A stretch of DNA of 39,612 nucleotides, from positions 1 through 39,612 of IMG/VR virus record IMGVR_UViG_3300009507_000044; one strand, written 5' to 3'. Below, one piece after another: positions 9,706 through 18,902 of the stretch. The stretch is from a virus. Every line of letters starts with the position of its first letter. Position 1 is the first letter of the stretch. The position numbers and the translations under genes were made by a program. Under the pieces are notes generated by a model, which did no database searches, was not told the DNA's origin, and saw only the letters and a program-made list of their open reading frames with translations.

Positions 9706-12500
9706 TCAAGCCTGTCTTTAGCTTCTAAATAAACACTAATCTCTTTTTGCAGCTCTGGAGTAAGATCTGGAGCTGCATTAGGATGCACATCAAACTGGCC
9801 TATAGTAGATAGCATAGTCGATACCTCTTCGTTGTATTCTACCAACTCTTGGCAGTTAGCAACAAGTCTAGTATCATATGCACCTGCATTAGGCATGTCC
9901 AACACAAACAACTCTCTACTTTTAGCAGCAATCAAATCAGAATCTTTAACTTCCTCACAATAAGCTTGGAATTCAGCAATTCTCTGTACATTCTTCTTGA
10001 TCTCTGCAGCTGTAGAATCATCTTTATCATCTATATCAATCCAATTTCTAGATTTGTAAGTTACCATTTCTGCAGCGTCATAACATTCCTTGAACTTGCC
10101 AAATAGCTCAGGGTTAATATGTTTAAGTGCAGACAGGTGTCGCATTTTTTTAACGGCCTGGATCTTTTTACCAGTATACCATTTAATTAAGTGTGAATCC
10201 ATAGTGTATCCTCCATCTGAATTTAGTTGCAAAAAGAAATCATCAATGTGCTTACAATTAGCACCTTTTGCAATGTGTTTAATATAAGTTTCTCTAACTC
10301 TAATAAGCTGCGGCGTATCATGATTTTGATCTGCTTTATCAGGCCTAGCCCATACTACAGGATGGCCTTTCTCTTCACCATAAGTTGAATATACACGAAC
10401 AGGTGCTTGCTCATAATAAAACACAGGGCGAGATTGAACGTCATCCCAAGTGCTCCAGTTATTTTCAGGATAAACCTGTTTAAACGTAGGAGCATAGCAG
10501 CCAATAATATCTGCAGCGATCATAAACTTTTCTTCATCAGCAGTACTACCATAGTAGATAGTCTTTTGACTTTGCATAAGATCTTTAGCTTTAGGCTCGA
10601 TCTTATCCCAAGTGTAATGTTTCTTATCGCCACGTTTATCATCAAATCTAAGAGTGTATGCAACCATACGTTCTTCTATCTTACGACGTTCTTCTGGAGT
10701 TATGTTCTTAAATGTTGCAACTTGTTCAAGTGCTGTAGCCTCTTTTTTGTAATTTTGAATCCAGTCATCGCTAACCTCTATATCGTCATAAGATTTAACG
10801 TTAGATGATGATTCTAAATAACTAAAAACAGATTTACGTCTAGCTAATTCTTTGTTCCATAGGTTAAGAGCTTTTATTTTCTCATTTCCAGGAGGCATAA
10901 GACGTAGTGCTTTAGGCAAATCAGATTCTTCAGGCTCATTTATAACTATAATAGCAGATACAGAATTAGACTTGGTAGATTGTTCTATCAAATAAAAATC
11001 CTTGTATTTGTTAAACTGCTCAGCTTTCTTAATGTACAAATTACTAGAAGTAAGAGTGCTCCATCCTTCAAGATTTTCTCTAACAATACTATTTTTACCT
11101 AGTTTGTAGTCATGTTGTTTAGTAATCTTTTTAGCAGACATACTTTTAAACAAAACAGCAGGCGTAGTAAATTTAATGTTAGTAGAAGGTAAAAACTTAG
11201 GATTAAGATTTTGCTTATCAATAATGTTAGCAATTCTACCTAAAGCGGTACCACTAGTCTGTCTGCTAAGAATATCTCTACAAGAAAGCAACCAAGAAAT
11301 AAGATCAGTATCTTTCAACTCGTCTTGTACCATCTTAGTAGCTTCTACAGCAGCTTTCTTAATAACACCTTGAACATAAGCCTTAGTCGCGTCATTCCAT
11401 ATTACTTTCTCACGAGATGGTGTAACATCTACACCTTCCTGAAGTACTATGTCTTTACCTGTCTCAGGATCCCTCATAACTTGTCGAGCAGGACATTTAA
11501 AGGCAATTGGGCCCCACAATGTTTCCATCTCCAATTCACGAAAATCAATAAAACCATAATTAATACCAGTAGTAGCTTTACTATTTTTAACAACTACAAT
11601 ATGCGGTTTGTTAAATACGTAAGTATCAGATACAATAAGATTTTCAGAATTGTAAAGCACGTTAGCTTTAAAATGCTTTTCCACAGTATAAGTAGGACCA
11701 TCTTCACCTACATCAATAACATCAAACTTAACGTTATCAAGATACAGTAACTGTTCTTCTACAGAGTCTACAAACTTAGATCTGTTGTGGCGTTTAACAC
11801 CAAACGAAATCTTAGTATAGTTTTTTTCTTCTGAAGGTTCACAATAAACTACGCTACCATCAGACAAAGTAAAACTAGGATTAATAGTATTAGTTTTAAG
11901 ATTAAACTTTGAAGTAGTAAAGTCTGTTTTGTAGTTGTAACAATTAGCAGTAATCTTTTTACCGTTGTATACACTTTCAATAGTGTAGAAATCAACGCCC
12001 GTAGACAAAGGTACTTTAGCACCTAAGCCAAACGCACCAAAGTTCTCTGATGTGTTACGCTTAGTTGAGTAACCCAACTCTAAAACTCCTTCTAATCTAC
12101 GACCGCCAATACCTACACCATGATCCAAAACGCTGAATTTATCGCAATATCCAACGCCAGGATGTTTTTCATAACTAATGTAAATTTGGGTTTCTTCTGT
12201 ATTTAAATGCTTTGTATCATAGTAACTAGCATCAAAGTTACTGTCTTCATACTGCTCACCGTTACGGGTAATGTAGTAATCATTTTGCTGGGACTTTCCT
12301 GTAAGGATTTCTATAGCAATTTCTTTCTCACGTTGAGAGTCACAAGCATTAGTTGTAAGCTCACGAACTGTAGAAGGTATAGGTGTAGAGTACTGCGTTG
12401 ATTGAAGAATATCAAAGACCATCTTTTCAGCGCCTTTGTTAATTTTCTTTGCAAGGCCCTTACCTCCTATTATTTCTTTGTCAATTGTTTTAATAGCCAT
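9699..12500 (-). CDS. rIIA: rIIA-like protein with GHKL ATPase domain
   Basis: This 933-residue protein has a clear N-terminal GHKL (Hsp90/gyrase/MutL) ATP-binding domain. The N-box is E47-LTT-N51-ACD. The G1 box is DHGVG at residues 126-130, and the G2 box is NFGAFGLGAK at 153-162. The long remainder is charged and helical with no other motif I recognise. This architecture matches rIIA-like proteins of T4-like and other large phages, which act with rIIB in protection from exclusion by resident prophages and in membrane-linked takeover. It overlaps the upstream 106-residue gene by 11 bases and the downstream SPL-like gene by 7, so it belongs to one tight operon. Clusters of antisense ORFs on the plus strand here are shadows. 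Confidence 0.85.
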   Translation of the reverse strand: MAIKTIDKEIIGGKGLAKKINKGAEKMVFDILQSTQYSTPIPSTVRELTTNACDSQREKEIAIEILTGKSQQNDYYITRNGEQYEDSNFDASYYDTKHLNTEETQIYISYEKHPGVGYCDKFSVLDHGVGIGGRRLEGVLELGYSTKRNTSENFGAFGLGAKVPLSTGVDFYTIESVYNGKKITANCYNYKTDFTTSKFNLKTNTINPSFTLSDGSVVYCEPSEEKNYTKISFGVKRHNRSKFVDSVEEQLLYLDNVKFDVIDVGEDGPTYTVEKHFKANVLYNSENLIVSDTYVFNKPHIVVVKNSKATTGINYGFIDFRELEMETLWGPIAFKCPARQVMRDPETGKDIVLQEGVDVTPSREKVIWNDATKAYVQGVIKKAAVEATKMVQDELKDTDLISWLLSCRDILSRQTSGTALGRIANIIDKQNLNPKFLPSTNIKFTTPAVLFKSMSAKKITKQHDYKLGKNSIVRENLEGWSTLTSSNLYIKKAEQFNKYKDFYLIEQSTKSNSVSAIIVINEPEESDLPKALRLMPPGNEKIKALNLWNKELARRKSVFSYLESSSNVKSYDDIEVSDDWIQNYKKEATALEQVATFKNITPEERRKIEERMVAYTLRFDDKRGDKKHYTWDKIEPKAKDLMQSQKTIYYGSTADEEKFMIAADIIGCYAPTFKQVYPENNWSTWDDVQSRPVFYYEQAPVRVYSTYGEEKGHPVVWARPDKADQNHDTPQLIRVRETYIKHIAKGANCKHIDDFFLQLNSDGGYTMDSHLIKWYTGKKIQAVKKMRHLSALKHINPELFGKFKECYDAAEMVTYKSRNWIDIDDKDDSTAAEIKKNVQRIAEFQAYCEEVKDSDLIAAKSRELFVLDMPNAGAYDTRLVANCQELVEYNEEVSTMLSTIGQFDVHPNAAPDLTPELQKEISVYLEAKDRLEW

Positions 12501-12810
12501 GTAGTGTTTCTTTTAAGGCGTTATATATTTTTTTTTGATTTTTTGTTAGCAGTTCTACACTAACAGGGAATATTCTGTTTTCCGCATCTGTATTTATATA
12601 CGATTTGCGGGGTTTTGATTTTTGTATGTGTTCAACTTTCCAATCTGCTGTTTCGTCAGTACTAGAAGACCAGCATAAGTGATAAAAATGCATGCGATCG
12701 CCTTGTCTAAAACTATCGAAAAGTACGACGTCAAACCAGTTATTGTAACACACACCAACCAAATCCCCTTTAGATAAACTTTTTATCCAGGATTTAAATG
12801 GTGTTTCCAT
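12490..12810 (-). CDS. small phage protein of unknown function (106 aa)
   Basis: I do not recognise this family. The N-terminal half (GDLVGVCYNNWFDVVLFDSF, then MHFYHLCWSS) alternates hydrophobic and polar residues and looks like a small beta-barrel, perhaps SH3-like. The C-terminal part has basic and helical segments. It overlaps the start of the rIIA-like gene by 11 bases and follows the nuclease gene closely, so it is probably co-translated with rIIA. No membrane segment or cysteine cluster is visible. Confidence 0.8.
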   Translation of the reverse strand: METPFKSWIKSLSKGDLVGVCYNNWFDVVLFDSFRQGDRMHFYHLCWSSSTDETADWKVEHIQKSKPRKSYINTDAENRIFPVSVELLTKNQKKIYNALKETLHGY

Positions 12811-12823
12811 AATGTAATTTAAG

Positions 12824-13264
12824 TTATAGTGCTTTGATAAGTTCTATAGTTTCAAGCACCTGTTTTTGATTCTTGGGTAAAAAGAGTTTATACTCTAACC
12901 CATTCTGCACGATATGCTGTTTAAACATCTTCCATTTAACAGGAAAAACATCGTTAGCAAATCCTTTTACTTCTATAATCCACTGTCCTTGCGGGTCTAC
13001 AAAATCAGGAGTATATGTTATACTTCTAACTTTAGTAGTGTTGTCTACATACTCTTTATGAGTATTAGGTTCTACACATGTATGAGGAAAGTAAAAACCC
13101 TCTAAAAGTTCAAACCTTCTTTTCTCATACAGTGCAGTAATACCTGCTTCTTCAAGTTTTTTATATGTAAATAGTTCTAATTTTGATCTAAACTTTAATC
13201 CTTTGTACTCTGTTGCAGTTGCGTTTCTAACTTTTTTGTTTCCTTTGGTTCTTCGTGTTGCCAT
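12824..13264 (-). CDS. PD-(D/E)XK nuclease, DUF1064-type / phage endonuclease I-like
   Basis: This 146-residue protein shows a PD-(D/E)XK nuclease pattern. E30 lies in KFRSKLELFTYKKLEE, D87 in SITYTPDFVD, and E98 and K100 in WIIEVKGF. This matches small phage nucleases of the DUF1064 or T7 endonuclease I-like group, which cut branched DNA and help resolve replication and recombination intermediates. The N terminus is very basic. Its start lies 70 bases inside the end of the primase gene. The conserved block begins near residue 20 and no later Met precedes it, so the overlap appears real. It lies between primase and rII genes in the replication operon. Confidence 0.82.
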   Translation of the reverse strand: MATRRTKGNKKVRNATATEYKGLKFRSKLELFTYKKLEEAGITALYEKRRFELLEGFYFPHTCVEPNTHKEYVDNTTKVRSITYTPDFVDPQGQWIIEVKGFANDVFPVKWKMFKQHIVQNGLEYKLFLPKNQKQVLETIELIKAL

Positions 13265-14265
13265 GTCTTTATATTTGAAGTAGATTCTATTAAGGCTTGC
13301 ATGCCTCCAAAAGAATTAAACTTAGCTATATAATCTGACAAATCTTTACAGCAATATTCATCTGGAACAAATATGTTTGTAAAATAATACTTTTCTTTAA
13401 TCTTATTCGCCATGGTTTGACCAGGGTTGTTTGGATTAGTAAAGTCATTATCGTAGAATATGGCAATCTCTTTAAACCTAGACTTAAGGTGTGTTATAAG
13501 TTTTTCATCAGGCATAATCATCTCGCTTTGCAGCGCTATAGCTGGTATACCCATTTCATACAAACACATTACATCCTTAAGAGCAGAAGTAAGAATAAGC
13601 AAATTTCCTGTATTTGGAAGTTGTTTGTAACCTTGAACATGTTTGTTGGTAGTATTACTAGTCCATTTGTACTCCTCGTTGGGAGCATAGATCTTGTATT
13701 TCTTACCAATTTTGTATGCATAGGTTATTTCATTGCAAGTAAACCTATTTTCATTAATCCAATAATGTGAAATAGGCGATACATCAAATTTAAGTAAAGT
13801 CTTTTTAGTAATCAAATATCTTTCCCAAAATGACTTATCTAACTTAGACCAAGGCCTAGACTTCTTTTTAATAAGAGTTAACTTTTGAATTGTAGGTTTT
13901 TTATTCGTTATTCTACCTGCAAATCCCATTGTAAACGTCGTATTATTAACTTTAGAAGCCAATCCAAGGTTAAAATCATTGTCAATTATAGTCAAAGCTT
14001 CTACAAAATTGCAAGAATACTTAAACTTAACATAGTTAAAGCAGTCAAATGTATGATCAGGATGACCAAAATCCTTGTATAAGAGTTTACCTTTCCAGTA
14101 AACAATACTTACACCAGGCTTTTGGTCTTCCCTTAGATCACTACAAAACTTCTTACTAAGTTCTATGAAATTTGGGCAGTAGTATTTGAATATATCATAC
14201 TCGCTAATTTTAGAAAGTAATACATCCGTGTGAAGATGGTCTTCACTTCTTCTGCTCTTTATCAT
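13195..14265 (-). CDS. DnaG-type primase with toprim domain
   Basis: This 356-residue protein is a phage/mobile-element primase. Residues 1-100 (PNF..., KKFCSDLREDQKPGVSI, LLYKDFG, FNYVKFKYSCNFVEAL) match the degenerate CHC2-type DNA-binding domain common in Bacteroidota elements. A toprim domain follows: ILTSALKDVM at residues 224-233, AIALQSE ending at E248, the metal-binding DND at 272-274, and KDLSDYIA near 307-314. The usual toprim Glu before the Lys-Asp step is Ser (S227) here. The protein would make RNA primers for the family A polymerase and presumably partners with the DnaB-type helicase. The gene lies 11 bases downstream of the SSB candidate and overlaps the nuclease gene. Confidence 0.85.
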   Translation of the reverse strand: MIKSRRSEDHLHTDVLLSKISEYDIFKYYCPNFIELSKKFCSDLREDQKPGVSIVYWKGKLLYKDFGHPDHTFDCFNYVKFKYSCNFVEALTIIDNDFNLGLASKVNNTTFTMGFAGRITNKKPTIQKLTLIKKKSRPWSKLDKSFWERYLITKKTLLKFDVSPISHYWINENRFTCNEITYAYKIGKKYKIYAPNEEYKWTSNTTNKHVQGYKQLPNTGNLLILTSALKDVMCLYEMGIPAIALQSEMIMPDEKLITHLKSRFKEIAIFYDNDFTNPNNPGQTMANKIKEKYYFTNIFVPDEYCCKDLSDYIAKFNSFGGMQALIESTSNIKTWQHEEPKETKKLETQLQQSTKD

Positions 14266-14276
14266 AGTTTTTAGTA

Positions 14277-15023
14277 TTAAATCCAGCTATCGTTTTCAGA
14301 GACAGAGTCATCATCTGCAGTTACAACTGCTAGCTGCGGAGTAAATGTACCCCACACTAGATCAGAATTAAACTCTGCATTAAAGGATTTATACTCATCG
14401 TTAAGTGCTTTAACAAATAAGTCGTCTCTCTGTGGTTTAACTCTACCAAAGTTTTTAAGATAAACATTTTGGTATTTACCATCTTTAACTCCTACAAGCA
14501 GTCTAACTTGGTTGACAGAAAGCATACCAAGTAAAGCTTTAAGCTCTGTTACATCTCCTTGCACAATCTTTTCCATTGAATCAAATGTAACTTCATCACC
14601 ATAAGCAACATTAGCCCATGCTTTTACAAAGTTAATTAATGTTTCTTCTCCTACATATGCTTTACGAGAAGAGTCAGGGTTTTTCCACCAGTCATAAGTA
14701 GGAACGCCGTCAGCCCAAGTATCTTGGCCTACATTATTCATCCATTGGTTTTTACCTGACTGAGAAACTCTGTGCTCATTTTGCATTAAGATTTCCATAC
14801 GAGTAGTTAAGTCTTCATTCTTTACCCAGAATGTCAATTTAAAATACTCTTTACCACTAAATTCTACATAGTAGTTAGGTTCTGTTTTTACATTAATGCC
14901 AAGAGTGTGCAACTCTGCCATGTTAGGATTTATAGCAATTACATTAAAATTACTAAGGCCTGAGTATAATTTTATACCTCCACCTGATACTTCTTGTTCG
15001 CTTGAATTACTTTTAATAGCCAT
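14277..15023 (-). CDS. putative single-stranded DNA-binding protein
   Basis: This 248-residue protein is a good SSB candidate. It has a central part rich in Trp, Tyr and Phe (YYVEFSGKEYFKLTFWV, NQWMNN, TYDWWKN) and a flexible acidic C-terminal tail, DDDSVSENDSWI, resembling the acidic tips through which SSB proteins recruit partners. It sits between replication genes, directly before the primase in transcription order. It is longer than bacterial SSB, as phage SSBs often are, and I see no canonical OB-fold signature. The role is inferred from composition, tail and neighbourhood. Confidence 0.55.
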   Translation of the reverse strand: MAIKSNSSEQEVSGGGIKLYSGLSNFNVIAINPNMAELHTLGINVKTEPNYYVEFSGKEYFKLTFWVKNEDLTTRMEILMQNEHRVSQSGKNQWMNNVGQDTWADGVPTYDWWKNPDSSRKAYVGEETLINFVKAWANVAYGDEVTFDSMEKIVQGDVTELKALLGMLSVNQVRLLVGVKDGKYQNVYLKNFGRVKPQRDDLFVKALNDEYKSFNAEFNSDLVWGTFTPQLAVVTADDDSVSENDSWI

Positions 15024-15026
15024 CTG

Positions 15027-15524
15027 TTATGAATTTAAAGGGTTATTTGGTTGTTCTGCTTTTTCTTCGTTGTGATACACTTCATTAAGAGACATTTCTT
15101 TAGAGTACTCTTCTGAATTTAATTCTTCTACTTGTTCAGCAGTGTAACCTAAGACAGTCTCACCAGTATCTACAACAGTAGTATTTTCAATAGCATCTTG
15201 AGTTCTTAGATCTGCTCTATTATGAAAATCATCTGCAATAGTATTTTCCGTTGTAGGAATACTAGTTTGATTAGGATCTACATTTTGTGTAGTGTCATCT
15301 ACAAAGTTAAAAGACATTTTACGCTTTTTCTTAGCTTTCTTGCCTTTTAATACCGGGTGCTTAAACATCTCTGTTAATTCCCATCCTTCTAGATTGTACT
15401 TAGTTTGAATCCCTTTGCGGTCAATTCCATTTTCTAAGTCCTCTATAATCATAGAAGTTGTAATAATTTCTGGTGTATTCGCTTTTGGAGTAGCGTTCTC
15501 GCTCTGTGTTCTTGCTTCAATCAT
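15027..15524 (-). CDS. phage protein with small helix-turn-helix-like segment
   Basis: Two starts are possible: 15551, which overlaps the upstream ATPase gene, and 15524, preceded by AAATTTAAAAAC, a typical A-rich Bacteroidota start context. I prefer 15524, giving 165 residues beginning MIEARTQSEN. A helical stretch (TTSMIIEDLENGIDRKGIQ, then YNLEGWELTEMFKHP) looks like a small helix-turn-helix, followed by a basic cluster KGKKAKKKRKM. The C-terminal half is acidic and low in complexity. It lies between the ATPase and the SSB candidate, so a role in DNA binding or replication control is plausible. I do not recognise the family. Confidence 0.8.
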   Translation of the reverse strand: MIEARTQSENATPKANTPEIITTSMIIEDLENGIDRKGIQTKYNLEGWELTEMFKHPVLKGKKAKKKRKMSFNFVDDTTQNVDPNQTSIPTTENTIADDFHNRADLRTQDAIENTTVVDTGETVLGYTAEQVEELNSEEYSKEMSLNEVYHNEEKAEQPNNPLNS

Positions 15525-15543
15525 GTTTTTAAATTTAAAGCGG

Positions 15544-16242
15544 TTAATCAATAAAAATCTTTGACCAGTCTAAAGGCATGGTCTTACCTTTTAAGTGCTC
15601 GCATCTACTACCAGCAGTAATGTCATCCATAGAATCAAATGATACCATCGTTTTATCATTTTCTCTGTATAAATAACCTACCGCATCAGCGTTAGCGCAA
15701 GTAATTTGCTTAATTTTACCAGTTAAGTCGAGGTCTTTCACAGCCACTTCTTTACCTTTCTTTTCAAGCATTTTATCCTTTAGGTGCCCAACTAAGATCA
15801 CATGAGGTGCTAGAGTGTTCAGTCTGTCCATCCATTTTTTGTAGGCTATTCTTAAGTATAAGTAGCCAGCGCCGTTAGGCAGTGATAAGACTGAAGCTCC
15901 AGGATTCTTTGTATCAAAGTTTTTACCCATTGGAGTTTGCATATACAATACTTTAGCATCAGCTTCACACCATTCTTCTAGTTTAGAGATAGTGTCAATA
16001 GCTATGTATTTATATGGCTTTTTTGCCTCATGAATTGCTTTACCAGCTTCTGCAAGTTCTTTCAGGTTTCCCACTTTTACTTTTAGCGCGTCAACCATGT
16101 CAGATCCATCTTCCAAGTCAATAATTAAACAATCATCAAGCTCTGATAGTATAGTAGTTTTACCAATCTTTGGTGCACCGTATATTATCATATTCTTTGG
16201 CGACTTTCTAGACGCCTTTACTTTAGTTTTTGGTAATTCCAT
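15544..16242 (-). CDS. Sak4-like P-loop ATPase (RecA-fold recombinase candidate)
   Basis: This 232-residue protein has a Walker A motif GAPKIGKTT at residues 22-30 and a Walker B strand ending in D83 (YIAIDTIS). A further strand, ILVGHLKD, fits the RecA-like sensor region. Phage ATPases of this length and pattern (Sak4/AAA_24) are single-strand annealing or RecA-like proteins that work with SSB in phage recombination. The SSB candidate encoded two genes downstream supports this. It follows the DnaB-type helicase gene with a 1-base gap and is surely co-transcribed. A general replication ATPase role cannot be excluded. Confidence 0.82.
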   Translation of the reverse strand: MELPKTKVKASRKSPKNMIIYGAPKIGKTTILSELDDCLIIDLEDGSDMVDALKVKVGNLKELAEAGKAIHEAKKPYKYIAIDTISKLEEWCEADAKVLYMQTPMGKNFDTKNPGASVLSLPNGAGYLYLRIAYKKWMDRLNTLAPHVILVGHLKDKMLEKKGKEVAVKDLDLTGKIKQITCANADAVGYLYRENDKTMVSFDSMDDITAGSRCEHLKGKTMPLDWSKIFID

Positions 16243-16243
16243 T

Positions 16244-17197
16244 TTATTTTCTTTCTTTAATAGTGAATGTGCTTAATTCTGCTTCATATCCAATCATTCC
16301 TAACAAACCATCACGATTTTTTTCTAAATGACAGGCAAGAAGTCCTTTAGGATTTTCATTGCAGTAAGTATCTGTAATATTGTACAAATCGTATGGACGA
16401 TTAAGTATCATAACAACATGGGCATCTTGACCAATAGAATCACCACCAAACAAATCTGTTAGAAGAGGTTGGTACTGATTTTTAGCACGATGTTCTTGCT
16501 CTATGTTACGGTTAAGTTGAGACAGCAATATGTTAATAACACCAAACTCTGATTGCATCAGCATACAACCTTTTGATATAGTGTTAAGTTTTTTAAGCTC
16601 TGTCTCTTCGTTACCTCGTATCAATCTTGAGTGGTCAAATAAGTTTATTACAACTCTATCTGGATCGCTTTCATGTAAAGATCTGTTAGTATTTTGTATG
16701 TAATCCATTGTTCTAGGGATGTTGTTAAAGTATATAGGGTACTTTCCATATTTCTGCACTTTAGCAGCGTAGATTCTAAAATCCACATCTGACAAAGGAC
16801 TGTCTACAGATAGTAGTGCGCCTAGTTCTTTATTAACATCTTTAGATGCTGAACGCATGACCTGCTGGTAGCCAGGCATCTCGAATGTCCAATACAATAC
16901 TACAAGATTTTTATGTTTGTTAGTATCTAGTACGTCAAATATAAGTTGATTACTAAATGCTGATTTACCCACACCTGGGCGTCCTGCAATTACATATAGC
17001 TTACTTCTTTGTAGTCCACCTAAAAGATTTCTATTAAGACGAGGCCAAGATGTTGGAAATACCTCACGGTTACCAAGTTTAGCTTCTTTAACAATAGCAA
17101 TAGACTGATTAACAGCTTTATCTATCTTTTGAAATCCTCTAGATTTAAATACATCAAAGTTTTCTTGTAATTCGCTGTTCTGAGTCTTCTTTTCCAT
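16244..17197 (-). CDS. DnaB-type replicative helicase (RecA-like ATPase domain)
   Basis: This 317-residue protein corresponds to the C-terminal ATPase domain of DnaB-family helicases. A leading segment (PTSWPRLNRNLLGGLQRSKLYVI) runs into the Walker A motif GRPGVGKS at 72-79. A YWTFEMP block follows near 102-108 and Walker B ends in FDHS at 187-190. SQLNR is near 228, and there is a Gly-Asp-Ser block (FGGDSIGQDAHVVMIL) typical of DnaB motif 4. The DnaB N-terminal domain is reduced to about 45 residues. It would unwind the phage fork and pair with the toprim primase encoded downstream. Its start overlaps the upstream 183-residue gene by 44 bases. Confidence 0.88.
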   Translation of the reverse strand: MEKKTQNSELQENFDVFKSRGFQKIDKAVNQSIAIVKEAKLGNREVFPTSWPRLNRNLLGGLQRSKLYVIAGRPGVGKSAFSNQLIFDVLDTNKHKNLVVLYWTFEMPGYQQVMRSASKDVNKELGALLSVDSPLSDVDFRIYAAKVQKYGKYPIYFNNIPRTMDYIQNTNRSLHESDPDRVVINLFDHSRLIRGNEETELKKLNTISKGCMLMQSEFGVINILLSQLNRNIEQEHRAKNQYQPLLTDLFGGDSIGQDAHVVMILNRPYDLYNITDTYCNENPKGLLACHLEKNRDGLLGMIGYEAELSTFTIKERK

Positions 17198-17705
17198 TGT
17201 TGTCTTCTATGTCTACATACTTTTCCCAAGTATGATTATTAATCCAAACCTCTAAACTTTGCAAGTATTGAAGTCGTTCACGCTCTACTCTAAGCTGTGT
17301 ATCCAGTAAGTTTATAATACGGTCATGCACAAACTTTTTATTGCCTACAATTCTTCTGTACCTATCTTTAGCTTTTTTATTAGCTCTAGCGTTAGGGTCA
17401 GAAGCGTGTAGAACTCGCAAGCCTGTTGGAGTCCTAACTTTCATAGGGTACCTTAAAAGCAAAGAGTTAAACATTTGGTCAAAATCGCTAGAGAACAAGT
17501 CTATAAACTTTTGTCTAATAACATGTTGCTCTACCGTTTGACCTAACTTTACAAAGCCTTCTTTTTGTAAATTATCCCAATTAGGAGATAAATTTAGTGC
17601 ATTTAGTATTTTAAAACCTTTTCTGTAAATAGCATAGAGTGCCAAATAATCATCAGCACTTATTTTACTCTCAACTAAGAGATCAATATCTATTTCAATT
17701 TGCAT
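17154..17705 (-). CDS. phage protein of unknown function, possible helicase partner
   Basis: This 183-residue protein is mainly helical. A basic central stretch (RANKKAKDRYRRIVGNKK) is followed by a long predicted helix (RIINLLDTQLRVERERLQYL) that could form a coiled coil. No catalytic motif is visible. The N-terminal part (SADDYLALYAIYRKGFKILNAL, shortened here by quoting only its pattern of helices) resembles a winged-helix region. It overlaps the DnaB-like helicase gene by 44 bases and follows the SF2 helicase gene by 12. A helicase loader or replication initiation factor is possible, but this rests on position only. Confidence 0.78.
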   Translation of the reverse strand: MQIEIDIDLLVESKISADDYLALYAIYRKGFKILNALNLSPNWDNLQKEGFVKLGQTVEQHVIRQKFIDLFSSDFDQMFNSLLLRYPMKVRTPTGLRVLHASDPNARANKKAKDRYRRIVGNKKFVHDRIINLLDTQLRVERERLQYLQSLEVWINNHTWEKYVDIEDNNGKEDSEQRITRKL

Positions 17706-17717
17706 AATTAAGGTTAG

Positions 17718-18902
17718 TTAATGCCAAACGACATTTTTAAGAGTTTTAATACTATTATTTAGCCATTTCTCTTCTTGGCTATTTTCTACATATAAGATAA
17801 AAATTCTACCTATCTTATCTTCTTGAAATCTAATAAGCCTACCAACACGTTGAACCATTGATAAAGATTTACTAGTCAAGCCACAAATAACTCCTATACT
17901 CGCATCAGGAACATCAAATCCTTGATTAAGAGCTTTGGTACTACATAGTACAGGTTTAGTACCATCTTTAAAGTCATCTAAAGCTTGTTGTCGTTGCTTC
18001 TTAGTTTTACCACTATGGTACACAGTTGCTACATCATCATTAGCTTCTGCTAACTCGTTAGTAAAAGCATTAGCTCCTCCAAACACAATAATCTTTTCTC
18101 CAGGATTGTTACTTACAATTTTTTGAAGACCGTCTATTTTATTGTGCGCAAAATCAACTATTTTTTTACGTCCTCTGATGCAACTGTAAAACTGAGCAGC
18201 TGCTTGTTTCTTTTCTCCTGAAGCTGACTTATCTGCAAGAACTCTTTTAGCTTCATTAAAAGCGTCAAAGTTCCCTAGCTGATATTTCCAGTAGATAAAC
18301 TTGTTGTTAACCTTCTTGTAATCAGCTTGTTCACTATCCGTAAGACTTACAGGAACACAATGAATCTCATATGGAGAAACAAGACCTAAAGATACACATT
18401 TATCAAGTGTAATACTATAATTTACAGTTGCTATTTCCTGTAATTTTATTTTGTATTCTTCTTCTTCAGGCAATGTAGCTGTCATACACAATAATGAGTC
18501 ATACGTATTATTCTCAAAGAATTTACGATACTTAGGAGATAAACCAAGGTGCACCTCATCACATATAACAATATCAAAGTTTTCATCTACAAGTTTGTAA
18601 GCGCTTTGATAACACATAACCTCTACATGGTTTAAATATTTTGCCTTATCCCATTTCTCAAACTCTTCTTTAAATTGATCTTGCAGTTGCACCGTTGGTA
18701 CAAGTATAAGAGCTCGTGGCTCACGCTTAGTCTTGTTCTTATTTAAGCTATCTATAATGTGGCATACTGCAAGTACACCACATCTAGATTTACCAAAGCC
18801 GGTACCAGCGATAATACTACCGTTGTATCCTCCTTTAGCCCAAGCATTTAAAGCTTTCTTTTGCTCCCTATCTTTAATTTCATGCATTACGATGGTTTCC
18901 AT
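17718..18902 (-). CDS. SF2 DEAD/DEAH-box helicase (UvsW / restriction-helicase-like)
   Basis: This 394-residue protein has the helicase superfamily 2 motifs in order: Walker A GTGFGKS at 33-39, DEVH at 115-118 (motif II), MTATLP near 140-145 (motif III), a second RecA domain beginning near KIIVFGGANAF, and QRVGRLIRF (motif VI) towards the C terminus. The compact layout resembles phage UvsW-like and type III restriction-type helicases, which remodel forks and R-loops and promote branch migration. It sits in the replication block between a winged-helix gene, which it overlaps by 16 bases, and the genes preceding the DnaB-type helicase. Confidence 0.88.
   Translation of the reverse strand: METIVMHEIKDREQKKALNAWAKGGYNGSIIAGTGFGKSRCGVLAVCHIIDSLNKNKTKREPRALILVPTVQLQDQFKEEFEKWDKAKYLNHVEVMCYQSAYKLVDENFDIVICDEVHLGLSPKYRKFFENNTYDSLLCMTATLPEEEEYKIKLQEIATVNYSITLDKCVSLGLVSPYEIHCVPVSLTDSEQADYKKVNNKFIYWKYQLGNFDAFNEAKRVLADKSASGEKKQAAAQFYSCIRGRKKIVDFAHNKIDGLQKIVSNNPGEKIIVFGGANAFTNELAEANDDVATVYHSGKTKKQRQQALDDFKDGTKPVLCSTKALNQGFDVPDASIGVICGLTSKSLSMVQRVGRLIRFQEDKIGRIFILYVENSQEEKWLNNSIKTLKNVVWH

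Noticed and set aside
9849-11750. Several 60-140-codon ORFs on the plus strand
   Set aside because: They lie opposite the rIIA-like gene, whose GHKL motifs are clear. They are Ile/Cys/Phe-rich translations typical of antisense frames.
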